Origin: Candidatus Merdivicinus excrementipullorum
GTDB taxonomy: Bacteria > Bacillota > Clostridia > Oscillospirales > Ruminococcaceae
Assembly: GCA_018716725.1 (NCBI GenBank)
Contig: DVJP01000076.1
Location: 1 to 64,000 of the forward strand
Reading direction: 5' to 3'
DNA: 64,000 nt
The first letter of the stretch is position 1, and each line of letters begins with the position of its first letter. A model generated the notes under the pieces. That model made no database searches, was not told the DNA's origin, and was given only the letters and a program-made list of their open reading frames with translations. Of the stretch, positions 51,821 through 59,005 are shown in pieces. The translations under genes and the position numbers were made by a program.

Positions 51821-54127
51821 ATGATTACCAAAATTAGGAAACGCGACGGCCGGGAAGTCCCGTTCAACATCGAAAAAATTGCCAACGCAATTTTCAAGGC
51901 AGCCCAAAGCTGCGGCGGGCGGGACTATGCCACTGCTTTTGAACTGGCCCAGCAGGTGGCCCAGTATCTGGACAGTCAGCAGCTTTCAGAAACCCCCACA
52001 GTGGAATCCATACAGGACGCAGTAGAGAAAATCCTGGTAAAAAACGGCCATGCCCGCACTGCCAAGGAATATATCCTCTATCGGGCGGAACGCAACCGGG
52101 TTCGGGAAATGGACACAAGGCTCATGCAGCTTTACGAAAACATGACCTTCCATTCCGCTGCGGAAAACGACATCAAGCGGGAAAACGCCAATATTGACGG
52201 CGACACTGCCATGAGCGCCATGTTCCGCTACGGCTCCGAGGGGGCCAAACGCTTCAACGAGCTGTTCATCCTCTCCCCGGACCACGCCAGAGCCCATATT
52301 AACGGGGATATTCACATCCATGACATGGATTTCCTGACCCTCACCACCACCTGCTGCCAGATTGACCTGAAAAAGCTCTTTGCCGGCGGTTTTTCCAATG
52401 CCCACGGCCAGGTGCGGGAGCCGGAAACCATTACCAGCTACGCAGCCCTGGCTCAGATTGCCATTGAATGCAACCAGAACGATCAGCACGGCGGCCAGAG
52501 CGTCCCGAATTTCGACTACTACATGGCCGAAGGCGTTGCCAAAAGCTTTGCCCGGCATTATCAGGAGAATTTGCAGAAGGCGCTTGAGCTTCTGGGCGGC
52601 GCTGAGGGCGCAATCGGCATCATCAGCTCCCAGCCACTTTCCATGCAGAACCTCCCCGCCTATCAGGACAGCGAACGGAAAGCCCTGCTTTCCATAGGGC
52701 TTTCCCCAGAGCAGGCCGCGCGCGTGCAGGCATTCGCCGCCGCTCATGCCCAGGACGAAACCGGCAAGGAAACCTACCAAGCTATGGAAGCCTTCCTCCA
52801 CAATATGAACCTGATTAACTCCCGGGCCGGCGCCCAGGTGCCCTTTTCCTCCATCAATTACGGGACGGACGTTTCCCCGGAGGGGCGGCTGGTGACGGCG
52901 TGCCTTCTGAAAGCCACGGAAGCCGGCATCGGCCAGGGCAAAACCGCCATTTTCCCGGTGCAGATTTTCAAAGTCAAGGAAGGCGTCAACTACAATCCCG
53001 GCGACCCTAACTACGACCTGTTCCAGCTGGCCATGGCGGTTTCGGCGAAACGGCTGTTCCCCAATTTCAGCTTCCTGGACGCCCCCTTTAACCTGCAATA
53101 CTACAAGCCCGGCAATCCGGACACCGAATGCGCTTATATGGGCTGCCGCACTAGAGTTATCGGCAACACCTATGACCCGGAACACGAAATCGTCACCGGC
53201 CGGGGCAATCTGAGCTTTACCTCCATTAACCTTCCCCGCCTGGCCATTAAAGCCGCCGGGAATGTGGACGCTTTCTTTGAATCCCTGGACAAGATGATAG
53301 ATCTGGTCATGGAACAGCTGCTGGAACGCTTTAAAATTCAGTCGGAAAAACTGGCACGGAATTATCCCTTCCTTATGGGACAGGGCGTTTGGCTGGGTTC
53401 CGAAAAGCTGGGGCCGGATGACCCAGTGGGAGAAGCGCTGAAACAGGGCACCTTATCCGTTGGATTCATCGGCCTGGCGGAAACCCTGAAAGCCCTCATT
53501 GGCAAGCATCACGGGGAAAGCCAGGAGGCCCAGAATTTGGGCCTGGAAATTATCGGCTTTATGCGGAACCGGGTGGATGAGGCCGCCCAGCGAACGGGTT
53601 TAAACTTCTCCCTCATCGGCACCCCTGCGGAAGGGCTGTCGGGGCGGTTTGTAAAAATCGACCGGAAAAAATTTGGGGTCATCCCCGGCGTCACCGACCG
53701 GGAATATTACACCAACGCTTTCCATGTGCCGGTGTATTATGAGATTTCCGCTTTTGATAAAATCCGGCGGGAGGCCCCTTACCACGCCCTGACCAACGGC
53801 GGGCATATTACTTATATCGAACTGGACGGCGACCCCTGCGAAAATCTGGACGCTTTTGAGCAGGTCATCCGCTGTATGAAGGAATCCGGCATCGGCTATG
53901 GCTCGGTGAACCACCCGGTGGACCGGGATCCGGTCTGCGGCTTTAACGGCATTATCGGAGAGGAATGCCCCCAATGCCACCGGAAGGAAACCCCGGAGGC
54001 TCCCTTTGAGCGCATCCGCCGTATCACCGGATACCTGGTGGGCACTTTGGACCGCTTCAATGACGCCAAACGGGCGGAGGTTGAGGACCGGGTGAAGCAC
54101 AGCGTGGGGCAGATGGAACAACTTTAA
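51821..54127 (+). CDS. nrdD: Anaerobic ribonucleoside-triphosphate reductase
   Basis: A 768-residue class III reductase. An N-terminal ATP-cone begins MITKIRKRDGREVPFNIEKIANAIFKAAQSCGG. Catalytic core markers are HIHDMDFLTLTTTCCQIDL, NQNDQHGGQSVPNFD and MGCRTRVIGN with conserved active-site cysteines. The glycyl radical site is in DPVCGFNGIIGEECPQCHRKE near the C-terminus, which also provides the zinc site. ATG 51821 matches the ATP-cone start; the longer frame is spurious. It needs NrdG, encoded 16 bases downstream. This shows anaerobic dNTP synthesis. Confidence 0.97.
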   Translation: MITKIRKRDGREVPFNIEKIANAIFKAAQSCGGRDYATAFELAQQVAQYLDSQQLSETPTVESIQDAVEKILVKNGHARTAKEYILYRAERNRVREMDTRLMQLYENMTFHSAAENDIKRENANIDGDTAMSAMFRYGSEGAKRFNELFILSPDHARAHINGDIHIHDMDFLTLTTTCCQIDLKKLFAGGFSNAHGQVREPETITSYAALAQIAIECNQNDQHGGQSVPNFDYYMAEGVAKSFARHYQENLQKALELLGGAEGAIGIISSQPLSMQNLPAYQDSERKALLSIGLSPEQAARVQAFAAAHAQDETGKETYQAMEAFLHNMNLINSRAGAQVPFSSINYGTDVSPEGRLVTACLLKATEAGIGQGKTAIFPVQIFKVKEGVNYNPGDPNYDLFQLAMAVSAKRLFPNFSFLDAPFNLQYYKPGNPDTECAYMGCRTRVIGNTYDPEHEIVTGRGNLSFTSINLPRLAIKAAGNVDAFFESLDKMIDLVMEQLLERFKIQSEKLARNYPFLMGQGVWLGSEKLGPDDPVGEALKQGTLSVGFIGLAETLKALIGKHHGESQEAQNLGLEIIGFMRNRVDEAAQRTGLNFSLIGTPAEGLSGRFVKIDRKKFGVIPGVTDREYYTNAFHVPVYYEISAFDKIRREAPYHALTNGGHITYIELDGDPCENLDAFEQVIRCMKESGIGYGSVNHPVDRDPVCGFNGIIGEECPQCHRKETPEAPFERIRRITGYLVGTLDRFNDAKRAEVEDRVKHSVGQMEQL

Positions 54128-54143
54128 AGAAAGGCTGAGGCTT

Positions 54144-54683
54144 ATGACGGACAAAATCCGCATTGCCGGGATTATCCGGGAATCTATTGTGGACGGCAAG
54201 GGGCTGCGTTTTGTGGTGTTCGGCCAGGGCTGCCCCCATCGGTGCCCCGGCTGCCACAACCCCCAGACCCACGATTTTTCCGGCGGGAAGCTGATTCCCA
54301 TTGCAAGCCTTACACAGGAAATCCGGAAAAACCCCCTCTTGCAGGGCGTCACTTTTTCCGGCGGGGAGCCTTTTGCCCAGCCGGAAGCCTTCTCCGCTTT
54401 GGCTAGGGAAATCAAGGCTTTTTCCCGGAAGCTGGACTTGACGGTTTATTCCGGCTATACCTATGAGCAGCTTTTGGATCTGCCCGGCGCGACGGAGCTG
54501 CTAAATCTCTGCGATTACCTGATTGACGGGCCGTTTATCCTGGAGGAACGGGATATTTCCTTAAAATTCCGGGGCAGCCGCAACCAGCGGTACATCGACC
54601 TGAACCGCACCCGTCTGGCGGGCAAGGTGGTTTTGGCGGCGGAATCCATCGTTCCCGCCAGGAAACGCTACCAGACGGCATAA
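54144..54683 (+). CDS. nrdG: Anaerobic ribonucleotide reductase activating protein
   Basis: A 179-residue radical SAM activase. The cluster motif is GQGCPHRCPGCHNPQTHDF, with C-x3-C-x2-C, and TFSGGEPFAQPEAFSALAREI is the SAM-binding glycine stretch. The C-terminus RGSRNQRYIDLNRTRLAGKVV is typical. It installs the glycyl radical in NrdD. ATG 54144 is 16 bases after the nrdD stop; GAAAGG lies upstream. Confidence 0.96.
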   Translation: MTDKIRIAGIIRESIVDGKGLRFVVFGQGCPHRCPGCHNPQTHDFSGGKLIPIASLTQEIRKNPLLQGVTFSGGEPFAQPEAFSALAREIKAFSRKLDLTVYSGYTYEQLLDLPGATELLNLCDYLIDGPFILEERDISLKFRGSRNQRYIDLNRTRLAGKVVLAAESIVPARKRYQTA

Positions 54684-55125
54684 CGCGGGCGGCGGGGAGG
54701 CCCCGCTGCCAATTCGGCGCGGACCCGGTAACCGGGCCGTTAATTCGACGCGGCCGTACAGCCTCACACCAACCGCTGGAACGGCTCGATAAACTCGCCG
54801 TTATGAGAAGATTTTAATTTTCTATCGTCCGAAAAAAGAAAAGTTTTACTCGATTTTTTTCAAAAAATCGCGGGGTTGAGGGGCAGAGCCCCCACCGCTT
54901 TCCGCAGAAAGCGGAATCTCTATGATCAGAAAAGATCAGGAGGGGAGGTTAAACAGTCCGGTGGACTGTTTAACCGTGGGGAACCCTATCAAGGGGTTCC
55001 CCGCTGCATTTTCCGACCCGACGAAGCATTCCGAATAAATTGTAGGGGCGGTTGTCACCACCCGCCCGCAGAATACGAAATATAGGGGACGATGTGGGCA
55101 TCGTCCCCTACAATTTTTTTCGGGA
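54684..55125. repeat. Repeat region between nrdG and RHH cassette C
   Basis: No gene. It holds a roughly 85-bp repeat (54747-54830) that matches 38162-38247, a GGGGCAGAGCCCCC unit near 54880, the palindromes GTTAAACAGTCC with GGACTGTTTAAC (54949-54975) and GGGGAACCCT with AGGGGTTCCCC (54978-55002), and two GTAGGGG types near 55041 and 55085-55110. Confidence 0.75.
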
Positions 55126-55141
55126 GATTTTGAAAAACCTC

Positions 55142-55184
55142 TTGACTTTTTGTGTAACAAAAATTATAATATTATTGTGGCACA
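55142..55184 (+). promoter_or_regulatory. Promoter and operator, RHH cassette C
   Basis: TTGACT (55142-55147), 17 bases, TATAAT (55165-55170). TGTGTAACAA (55151-55160) and TTGTGGCACA (55175-55184) form an inverted repeat with eight of ten matches. Confidence 0.72.
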
Positions 55185-55200
55185 GAAAGGGGGAGGGAAA

Positions 55201-55374
55201 TTGAGTCCACGTACTGGCCGGCCAAAATCAGAAAACCCTAAATCCTTCGAAATTAAAGCCCGAATTGACGCGGAAACAAACCAACGATTGCAAAAATTCT
55301 GTGACAAAACAGGAAAAACGAGGACACAGGTTGTTAGAGAAGGAATAGAACTGATTTTGGCTGAAAAAAAGTAG
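55201..55374 (+). CDS. RHH (CopG-like) small DNA-binding protein, cassette C
   Basis: A 57-residue RHH protein starting at TTG 55201 behind GGGGGAGGG. SPRTGRPKSENPKSFEIKARIDAETNQRLQKFCDKTGKTRTQVVREGIELI has the GRP motif, the strand EIKARI and helices NQRLQKFCDKTG and TRTQVVREGIELI. Operator, start codon and terminal stem differ from A, B and D. Cassette D follows 400 bases downstream. Confidence 0.82.
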   Translation: MSPRTGRPKSENPKSFEIKARIDAETNQRLQKFCDKTGKTRTQVVREGIELILAEKK

Positions 55375-55449
55375 AGCTTCGGCCCACCTTGCAAATGAAA
55401 CCGAAACTCTATGCCAGACGAGCAACCCTTATACAAGAACTCCCGTCTG
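55364..55449 (-). ncRNA. Predicted convergent small RNA, cassette C
   Basis: Antisense promoter TTGACA (55479-55484), 17, TATACT (55456-55461); start near 55449. The conserved ATTTCAGACGGG is followed by an expanded loop, then the hairpin 55373-55410 (AGAGTTTCGG against CCGAAGCTCT) and T7. About 86 nt, longer than in A, B and D. Confidence 0.6.
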
Positions 55450-55455
55450 AAATTT

Positions 55456-55484
55456 AGTATACATCAGATGGGCCTTCTTGTCAA
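55456..55484 (-). promoter_or_regulatory. Conserved antisense promoter, cassette C
   Basis: TTGACA-17-TATACT on the minus strand with the shared spacer. Confidence 0.68.
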
Positions 55485-55712
55485 CCGGCGAGCCGCCGGT
55501 CGCAATTCGCCGCGGCGTTTCAATTCCTATCCAACCGCCGGGCGGCGAAATAAATTCGCCGATTCGATGGGTTTCATCTTCTAGCGTTTTGGTAGAACGA
55601 AACAGGTAACAAATTTGTAGGGGCGGATGCCCACATCCGCCCGGTTTTTCAAACATTTCCGAAAATCGCGGGACGATGTGGGCATCGTCCCCTACATTTT
55701 TTCGGAAGATTT
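55485..55712. repeat. Repeats between cassettes C and D
   Basis: GGCGAGCCGCCGG hairpin at the C end, a diverged copy of the 85-bp repeat around 55510-55585, then GTAGGGGCGGATGCCCACAT near 55618 and GGACGATGTGGGCATCGTCC near 55671, whose CCCCTACA leads into the leader of cassette D. Confidence 0.75.
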
Positions 55713-55722
55713 GCAAAACCCC

Positions 55723-55763
55723 TTGACATTTGTGTTCTCAAATGATAGGATATATGTGTGCTC
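55723..55763 (+). promoter_or_regulatory. Promoter and direct-repeat operator, RHH cassette D
   Basis: TTGACA (55723-55728), 17 bases, TAGGAT (55746-55751). TGTGTTCTC (55731-55739) and TGTGTGCTC (55755-55763) are direct repeats rather than inverted, with eight of nine matches. Confidence 0.72.
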
Positions 55764-55780
55764 GAAAGTGAGGTGATCCA

Positions 55781-55954
55781 ATGAGCGCAAAAATGGGCAG
55801 ACCTACGGATAATCCCAAAACAGAAGTCATTAAAATCAGAGCAACCAAAGACGACAGAGAAAAGTTGTTATTTTGCTGTGAAAAACTGGGCAAAACCCAG
55901 TATGAAGTCGTGATGGAAGGAATCAATAAGGTCTACCAAAAAGCCAAAAAATAA
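55781..55954 (+). CDS. RHH (CopG-like) small DNA-binding protein, cassette D
   Basis: A 57-residue RHH protein. MSAKMGRPTDNPKTEVIKIRATKDDREKLLFCCEKLGKTQYEVVMEGINKVY has the GRP motif, the strand EVIKIRA and two helices. ATG 55781 follows GTGAGGTGATCC. The operator is a direct repeat around the -10 box, unlike A-C. It lies 406 bases after cassette C and closes a tandem pair. Confidence 0.8.
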   Translation: MSAKMGRPTDNPKTEVIKIRATKDDREKLLFCCEKLGKTQYEVVMEGINKVYQKAKK

Positions 55955-56017
55955 GATGTAAGCCGCACACTTGCAAATCCGCAGCCTACATCTTGTATAC
56001 GACGAGAAATCCCGTCT
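55946..56017 (-). ncRNA. Predicted convergent small RNA, cassette D
   Basis: Antisense promoter TTGACA (56047-56052), 17, TAAAAT (56024-56029); start near 56017. TTTCAGACGGGATTTCTCGT is followed by the hairpin 55954-55993 and a T-run on the RHH stop. About 72 nt. Confidence 0.6.
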
Positions 56018-56023
56018 GAAATT

Positions 56024-56052
56024 ATTTTACATCAGATGGGCCTTCTTGTCAA
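56024..56052 (-). promoter_or_regulatory. Conserved antisense promoter, cassette D
   Basis: TTGACA-17-TAAAAT on the minus strand, same spacer as in A, B and C. Confidence 0.68.
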
Positions 56053-56072
56053 CCAAAAAAGGAGGAACAACG

Positions 56073-56299
56073 ATGTACACAATGGAAGATTTATGGTTTC
56101 ATGTATGGAAAATGAACAGGATATGCCGGAAACCAAGCTGGCCCGGCTTAAGTTTCAGGAACAGATGGAAAAGCTCCTAAGTTCTGCCGATTGGCGGGAA
56201 GCCGAACCTTTGTGGAGCCAGTGCGCCAGCGCCTTTGAGTGCCAGGGCTTTCTCATGGGCTTCCGCACGGCGCTGAGGCTCCTGTTTCAAAACGTTTGA
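56073..56299 (+). pseudogene. Frameshifted small protein, DUF6809-like
   Basis: ATG 56073 has a very strong AAGGAGG ribosome site and reads MYTMEDLWFHV before that frame runs to a stop at 56180. A second frame, from about 56090 to 56299, reads CMENEQDMPETKLARLKFQEQMEKLLSSADWREAEPLWSQCASAFECQGFLMGFRTALRLLFQNV. A one-base loss near 56099 would join the two. The GFLMGFRTALRL end resembles the DUF6809 tail. It lies just after RHH cassette D. Confidence 0.55.
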
Positions 56300-56320
56300 A
56301 AACCTAACAGAAACCGCAGC

Positions 56321-56396
56321 ATTGTAGGGGCGAACTGTGTTCGCCCAACATTTCTTAGAACCGCGGGCGGGGTTTTCCCCGTCCCTACAATCGATT
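56321..56396. repeat. GTAGGGG-type palindromes
   Basis: GTAGGGGCGAACTGTGTTCG near 56323 and a GCGGGCGGGGTTTTCCCCGT repeat near 56362, between the frameshifted gene and the PAP2 gene. Confidence 0.75.
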
Positions 56397-56927
56397 CGCC
56401 GGGTTGGGGATTTTGGACACCAGCCATCCGGCTAAAAAAGCGGATATCACGCCCAGAGCCGCACCGGCCAGCACGTCGCTGGGATAATGGACATACAAGT
56501 AAAGCCGGGAAAAAGCGATTAAGACTGCCAGCGCCAGAGCCGGTATCCCCAGCCGTTTGTCCCGCCGCAGCAGCACCACTGCGGCAGCCACTGAGGAGGA
56601 CGTATGCCCCGACGGAAAAGAAAAATCCGTTGGCGGGGTAATGAGCAGGCCTGCAAAATCGTTGGCGTTGAAGGGCCGTTCCCGCCCGACCAGCGGTTTT
56701 AAGATCAGGCTGCCGATGACAGCGGCAATGGCTAGGGCGACAAGCATTTCCACCCCGGTTTTCCGCCATTTTTTCATGCAGAGAAGAATGGCCGCCGCGA
56801 TAATCCACACTGCCCCGGCGTTTCCCAGGGCCGTAATCAGCGGCATCAGCCAATCCCCCGCCGGGCCTGCCAAATACTGCTGAATCCAGCCCAAAACTGC
56901 GTTATCCGCCCCTTGAATCCACTCCAT
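56385..56927 (-). CDS. PAP2 superfamily membrane phosphatase
   Basis: A 180-residue membrane phosphatase. LKPLVGRERPFNAND, FSFPSGHTSSSVAAAVVL and SRLYLYVHYPSDVLAGAALG are the three PAP2 motifs (K-x6-RP, PSGH, SR-x5-H-x3-D) with the catalytic histidines. Five to six helices are visible. It probably dephosphorylates a lipid such as undecaprenyl or phosphatidate phosphate. ATG 56927 follows a GGCGG site. It is divergent from the kinase gene. Confidence 0.93.
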   Translation of the reverse strand: MEWIQGADNAVLGWIQQYLAGPAGDWLMPLITALGNAGAVWIIAAAILLCMKKWRKTGVEMLVALAIAAVIGSLILKPLVGRERPFNANDFAGLLITPPTDFSFPSGHTSSSVAAAVVLLRRDKRLGIPALALAVLIAFSRLYLYVHYPSDVLAGAALGVISAFLAGWLVSKIPNPANRL

Positions 56928-57019
56928 GCCATTCCGCCTTTCTTTTGTACCAGTATACCCCGTTTCCAAATATTTTGCAAGGGATTTTCGTTTTGTTTAA
57001 AAAGATTTCAGAAACGCCC

Positions 57020-57048
57020 TTGACTTTTTTGTGTATTTATTCTATAAT
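57020..57048 (+). promoter_or_regulatory. Promoter of the cytidylate kinase-like gene
   Basis: TTGACT (57020-57025), 17 bases, TATAAT (57043-57048). Confidence 0.72.
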
Positions 57049-57100
57049 ATAAATACAAAAACACAGTTTTTGTAATACCTTAACGAACGGAGTGATCCAA

Positions 57101-57739
57101 ATGGCAGATACCCGTACAATTATTACAATCAGCAGACAATATGGCAGCGGCGGCCGTTACATTGGCCGGAAACTTGCGGAGGCTCTGGACATTCCTTTCT
57201 ATGACAAAGAAATTATCCTGCGTTCTGCCGAGGAAAGCGGAATCAGCCGGGAAATTTTTGAACAGCTGGAAGAAAAACCCACAAACAGCCTGCTTTACAG
57301 CCTTTCCCTGAACGCCGGGCTGCTGCGGGGCGGCACGGTTTCTCCGGAGCTGCCTTTAAGCGACCAGGTTTTCCTGATCCAGTCGGAGATTATCCGGAAA
57401 ATGGCGAACCAAGGGCCATGCGTCATTGTCGGGCGGTGCTCGGAATATGTCCTGCGGGACCGGACGGACTGCATCAACGTCTTTCTTTACTCCACCATGG
57501 AGGACCGCATTGCCCGGGCAACCACTTATTACGGCCTTCCCCTGGAAAAAGCCAAAGAGAAGCTGGCAAAAATGGATAAGAAAAGAGCTTCCTACTATAA
57601 TTTCTACACCAACTTAAAATGGGGACAAGCGGAAAATTACGACTTGTGCGTCAATACCGCTTCCTTAGGTGTGGAAGGAACCGTGGAATTGCTGCAAAAA
57701 TTTATTGAAACCGAAAGCCGCCATCCGAAAAAAGCATAG
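57101..57739 (+). CDS. Cytidylate kinase-like family protein
   Basis: A 212-residue P-loop kinase-like protein. ITISRQYGSGGRYIGRKLAEALDIPFYDKEII carries the phosphate loop, and CVIVGRCSEYVLRDRTDCINVFLYSTMEDRIARATTYYGL and KKRASYYNFYTNLKWGQAENYDLCVNTASLGVEGTVELL are the cytidylate kinase-like (AAK) markers. The family is widespread in Firmicutes with unsettled substrate. ATG 57101 is supported by a GGAGTGATCC site; an in-frame start nine bases earlier is possible. A terminator follows. Confidence 0.87.
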   Translation: MADTRTIITISRQYGSGGRYIGRKLAEALDIPFYDKEIILRSAEESGISREIFEQLEEKPTNSLLYSLSLNAGLLRGGTVSPELPLSDQVFLIQSEIIRKMANQGPCVIVGRCSEYVLRDRTDCINVFLYSTMEDRIARATTYYGLPLEKAKEKLAKMDKKRASYYNFYTNLKWGQAENYDLCVNTASLGVEGTVELLQKFIETESRHPKKA

Positions 57740-57754
57740 CCCCCATACCGAAAC

Positions 57755-57792
57755 CCCCCGTGTTTTGAAGCAGCAGGACACGGGGGTTTTAT
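57755..57792. terminator. Bidirectional terminator
   Basis: CCCCCGTGT pairs with ACACGGGGG around a 14-base loop, then TTTTATT. It separates the convergent kinase and ATPase genes. Confidence 0.85.
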
Positions 57793-58526
57793 TCGTGAAA
57801 CAATTCTTCCAGCGCCTTGGGATAATTATTTAAAAAATCCCGGGTAATCCGGAATTGCTCCGTTTCCTCATACTCTACCCGCCGGATGCCCTTTTGGGAA
57901 AATTCATAAATCCAGCAGTCGGGATACGCCAGCAGGATGGGCGAATGGGTGGCGATAATCAGTTGGGAGCCGTTTTCCGCTAGTTCCCGCATCCGGCGGA
58001 GCATGGCCAGCTGCCGCAGGGGCGACAATGCCGCTTCCGGCTCATCGAACAGATAAAGCCCATGCCCGCCCAGCCGGTTTTGCAGCAGGGCGAAAAAGCT
58101 CTCCCCGTGGGAGCGGTTGTGGAGGTTCCCGCCATAACTTTCCCGTATGGGGCGGCCCATCCCCTCCTCCGACAGATTTTCAATTTCCGTAGCAACGTTA
58201 TAAAAGCTCTCCGCCCGGAAGAAAAAGCCGTCCTTGGGCCGGGAAATCCCCTTGGTAAGCCGTAAATGCCGCCAAAGCTCCGAATGGGAAGCATAAGTGG
58301 AAAAGTTGAAGTTCCGGGTGCCCCCTTCCGGGTTAAAGCCGAACTGAACGGCAATGCCTTCCAGAAGGGTGGATTTTCCGGAGCCGTTTTCCCCGATGAA
58401 AAATGTCGCCTGGGGGTGGAACTCCACCTCTCCCATTTTCCGGATAGCCGGTATGGAAAAGGGATAACTTCTGCTTTGCAGCAGGGATTTGTCCCGAATC
58501 TCAGCTTTTTGCAGGAAACGCTCCAT
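57789..58526 (-). CDS. AAA family ATPase (ABC-type nucleotide-binding fold)
   Basis: A 245-residue ATPase with Walker A FFIGENGSGKSTLLEGIAVQFG at residues 38-60 and Walker B GLYLFDEPEAALSPLRQLAMLRRM near 160, followed by THSPILLAYPD. It has no membrane or coiled-coil domain, so it resembles stand-alone AAA_15/AAA_21 ATPases rather than SMC or OLD nucleases. The start overlaps the dCMP deaminase stop by one base (TAATG). Function unknown; the operon AraC-deaminase-ATPase has an unusual mix. Confidence 0.8.
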   Translation of the reverse strand: MERFLQKAEIRDKSLLQSRSYPFSIPAIRKMGEVEFHPQATFFIGENGSGKSTLLEGIAVQFGFNPEGGTRNFNFSTYASHSELWRHLRLTKGISRPKDGFFFRAESFYNVATEIENLSEEGMGRPIRESYGGNLHNRSHGESFFALLQNRLGGHGLYLFDEPEAALSPLRQLAMLRRMRELAENGSQLIIATHSPILLAYPDCWIYEFSQKGIRRVEYEETEQFRITRDFLNNYPKALEELFHE

Positions 58527-59005
58527 TAAAATTCCATCTCCAATTTTTTCCCGGTGGGCTGGTATGCCCGGCAGGTAACGCCCGCCATTTCAAACATCCG
58601 CTTGGAAGCGATGACCGCGTCTGTTTCGGCGTATTTGTCGTCCCAGTAAACCACTTCCCGGATGCCGCTTTGGATAATGGCCTTGGCGCACTCGTTGCAG
58701 GGGAACAAGGTCACATAAATCGTCGTCCCCTTTAAGGAGCCGCTGTCGTTGTTCAGAATGGCGTTCAGCTCGGCGTGACAGACATACAGGTACTTGGTAT
58801 CCAGGGGCGCGCCTTCCCGTTCCCAGGCCATCAGGTCATCGTGGCAGCCGGTGGGCATCCCGTTGTATCCCACCGAAAGGATTTTGTGGTCATGGTTGGC
58901 GATGCAGGCCCCCACCTGGGTGGATGGGTCCTTGCTGCGCTGTGCCGAAAGCATGGCCACCCCCATAAAATATTCGTCCCATGAAAGGTAATCGGTGCGT
59001 TTCAT
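58526..59005 (-). CDS. dCMP deaminase family protein
   Basis: A 159-residue zinc deaminase. The zinc motif is CHAELNAILNN, with PCNECAKAIIQSGI carrying the two cysteine ligands; RSKDPSTQVGACIANHDHKILSVGYNGMPTG is the upstream signature. It resembles ComEB/dCMP deaminases making dUMP from dCMP. It starts in the AraC stop (ATGA) and overlaps the ATPase start by one base. Confidence 0.93.
   Translation of the reverse strand: MKRTDYLSWDEYFMGVAMLSAQRSKDPSTQVGACIANHDHKILSVGYNGMPTGCHDDLMAWEREGAPLDTKYLYVCHAELNAILNNDSGSLKGTTIYVTLFPCNECAKAIIQSGIREVVYWDDKYAETDAVIASKRMFEMAGVTCRAYQPTGKKLEMEF

Noticed and set aside
51821..54127. Longer nrdD with start at 51605
   Set aside because: The extra 72 residues cross the promoter and the hairpin and do not resemble the ATP-cone; ATG 51821 matches the family start.
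57789..58526. OLD-family or SMC-type defence nuclease
   Set aside because: Only the ATPase part is present; there is no TOPRIM domain or long coiled coil.
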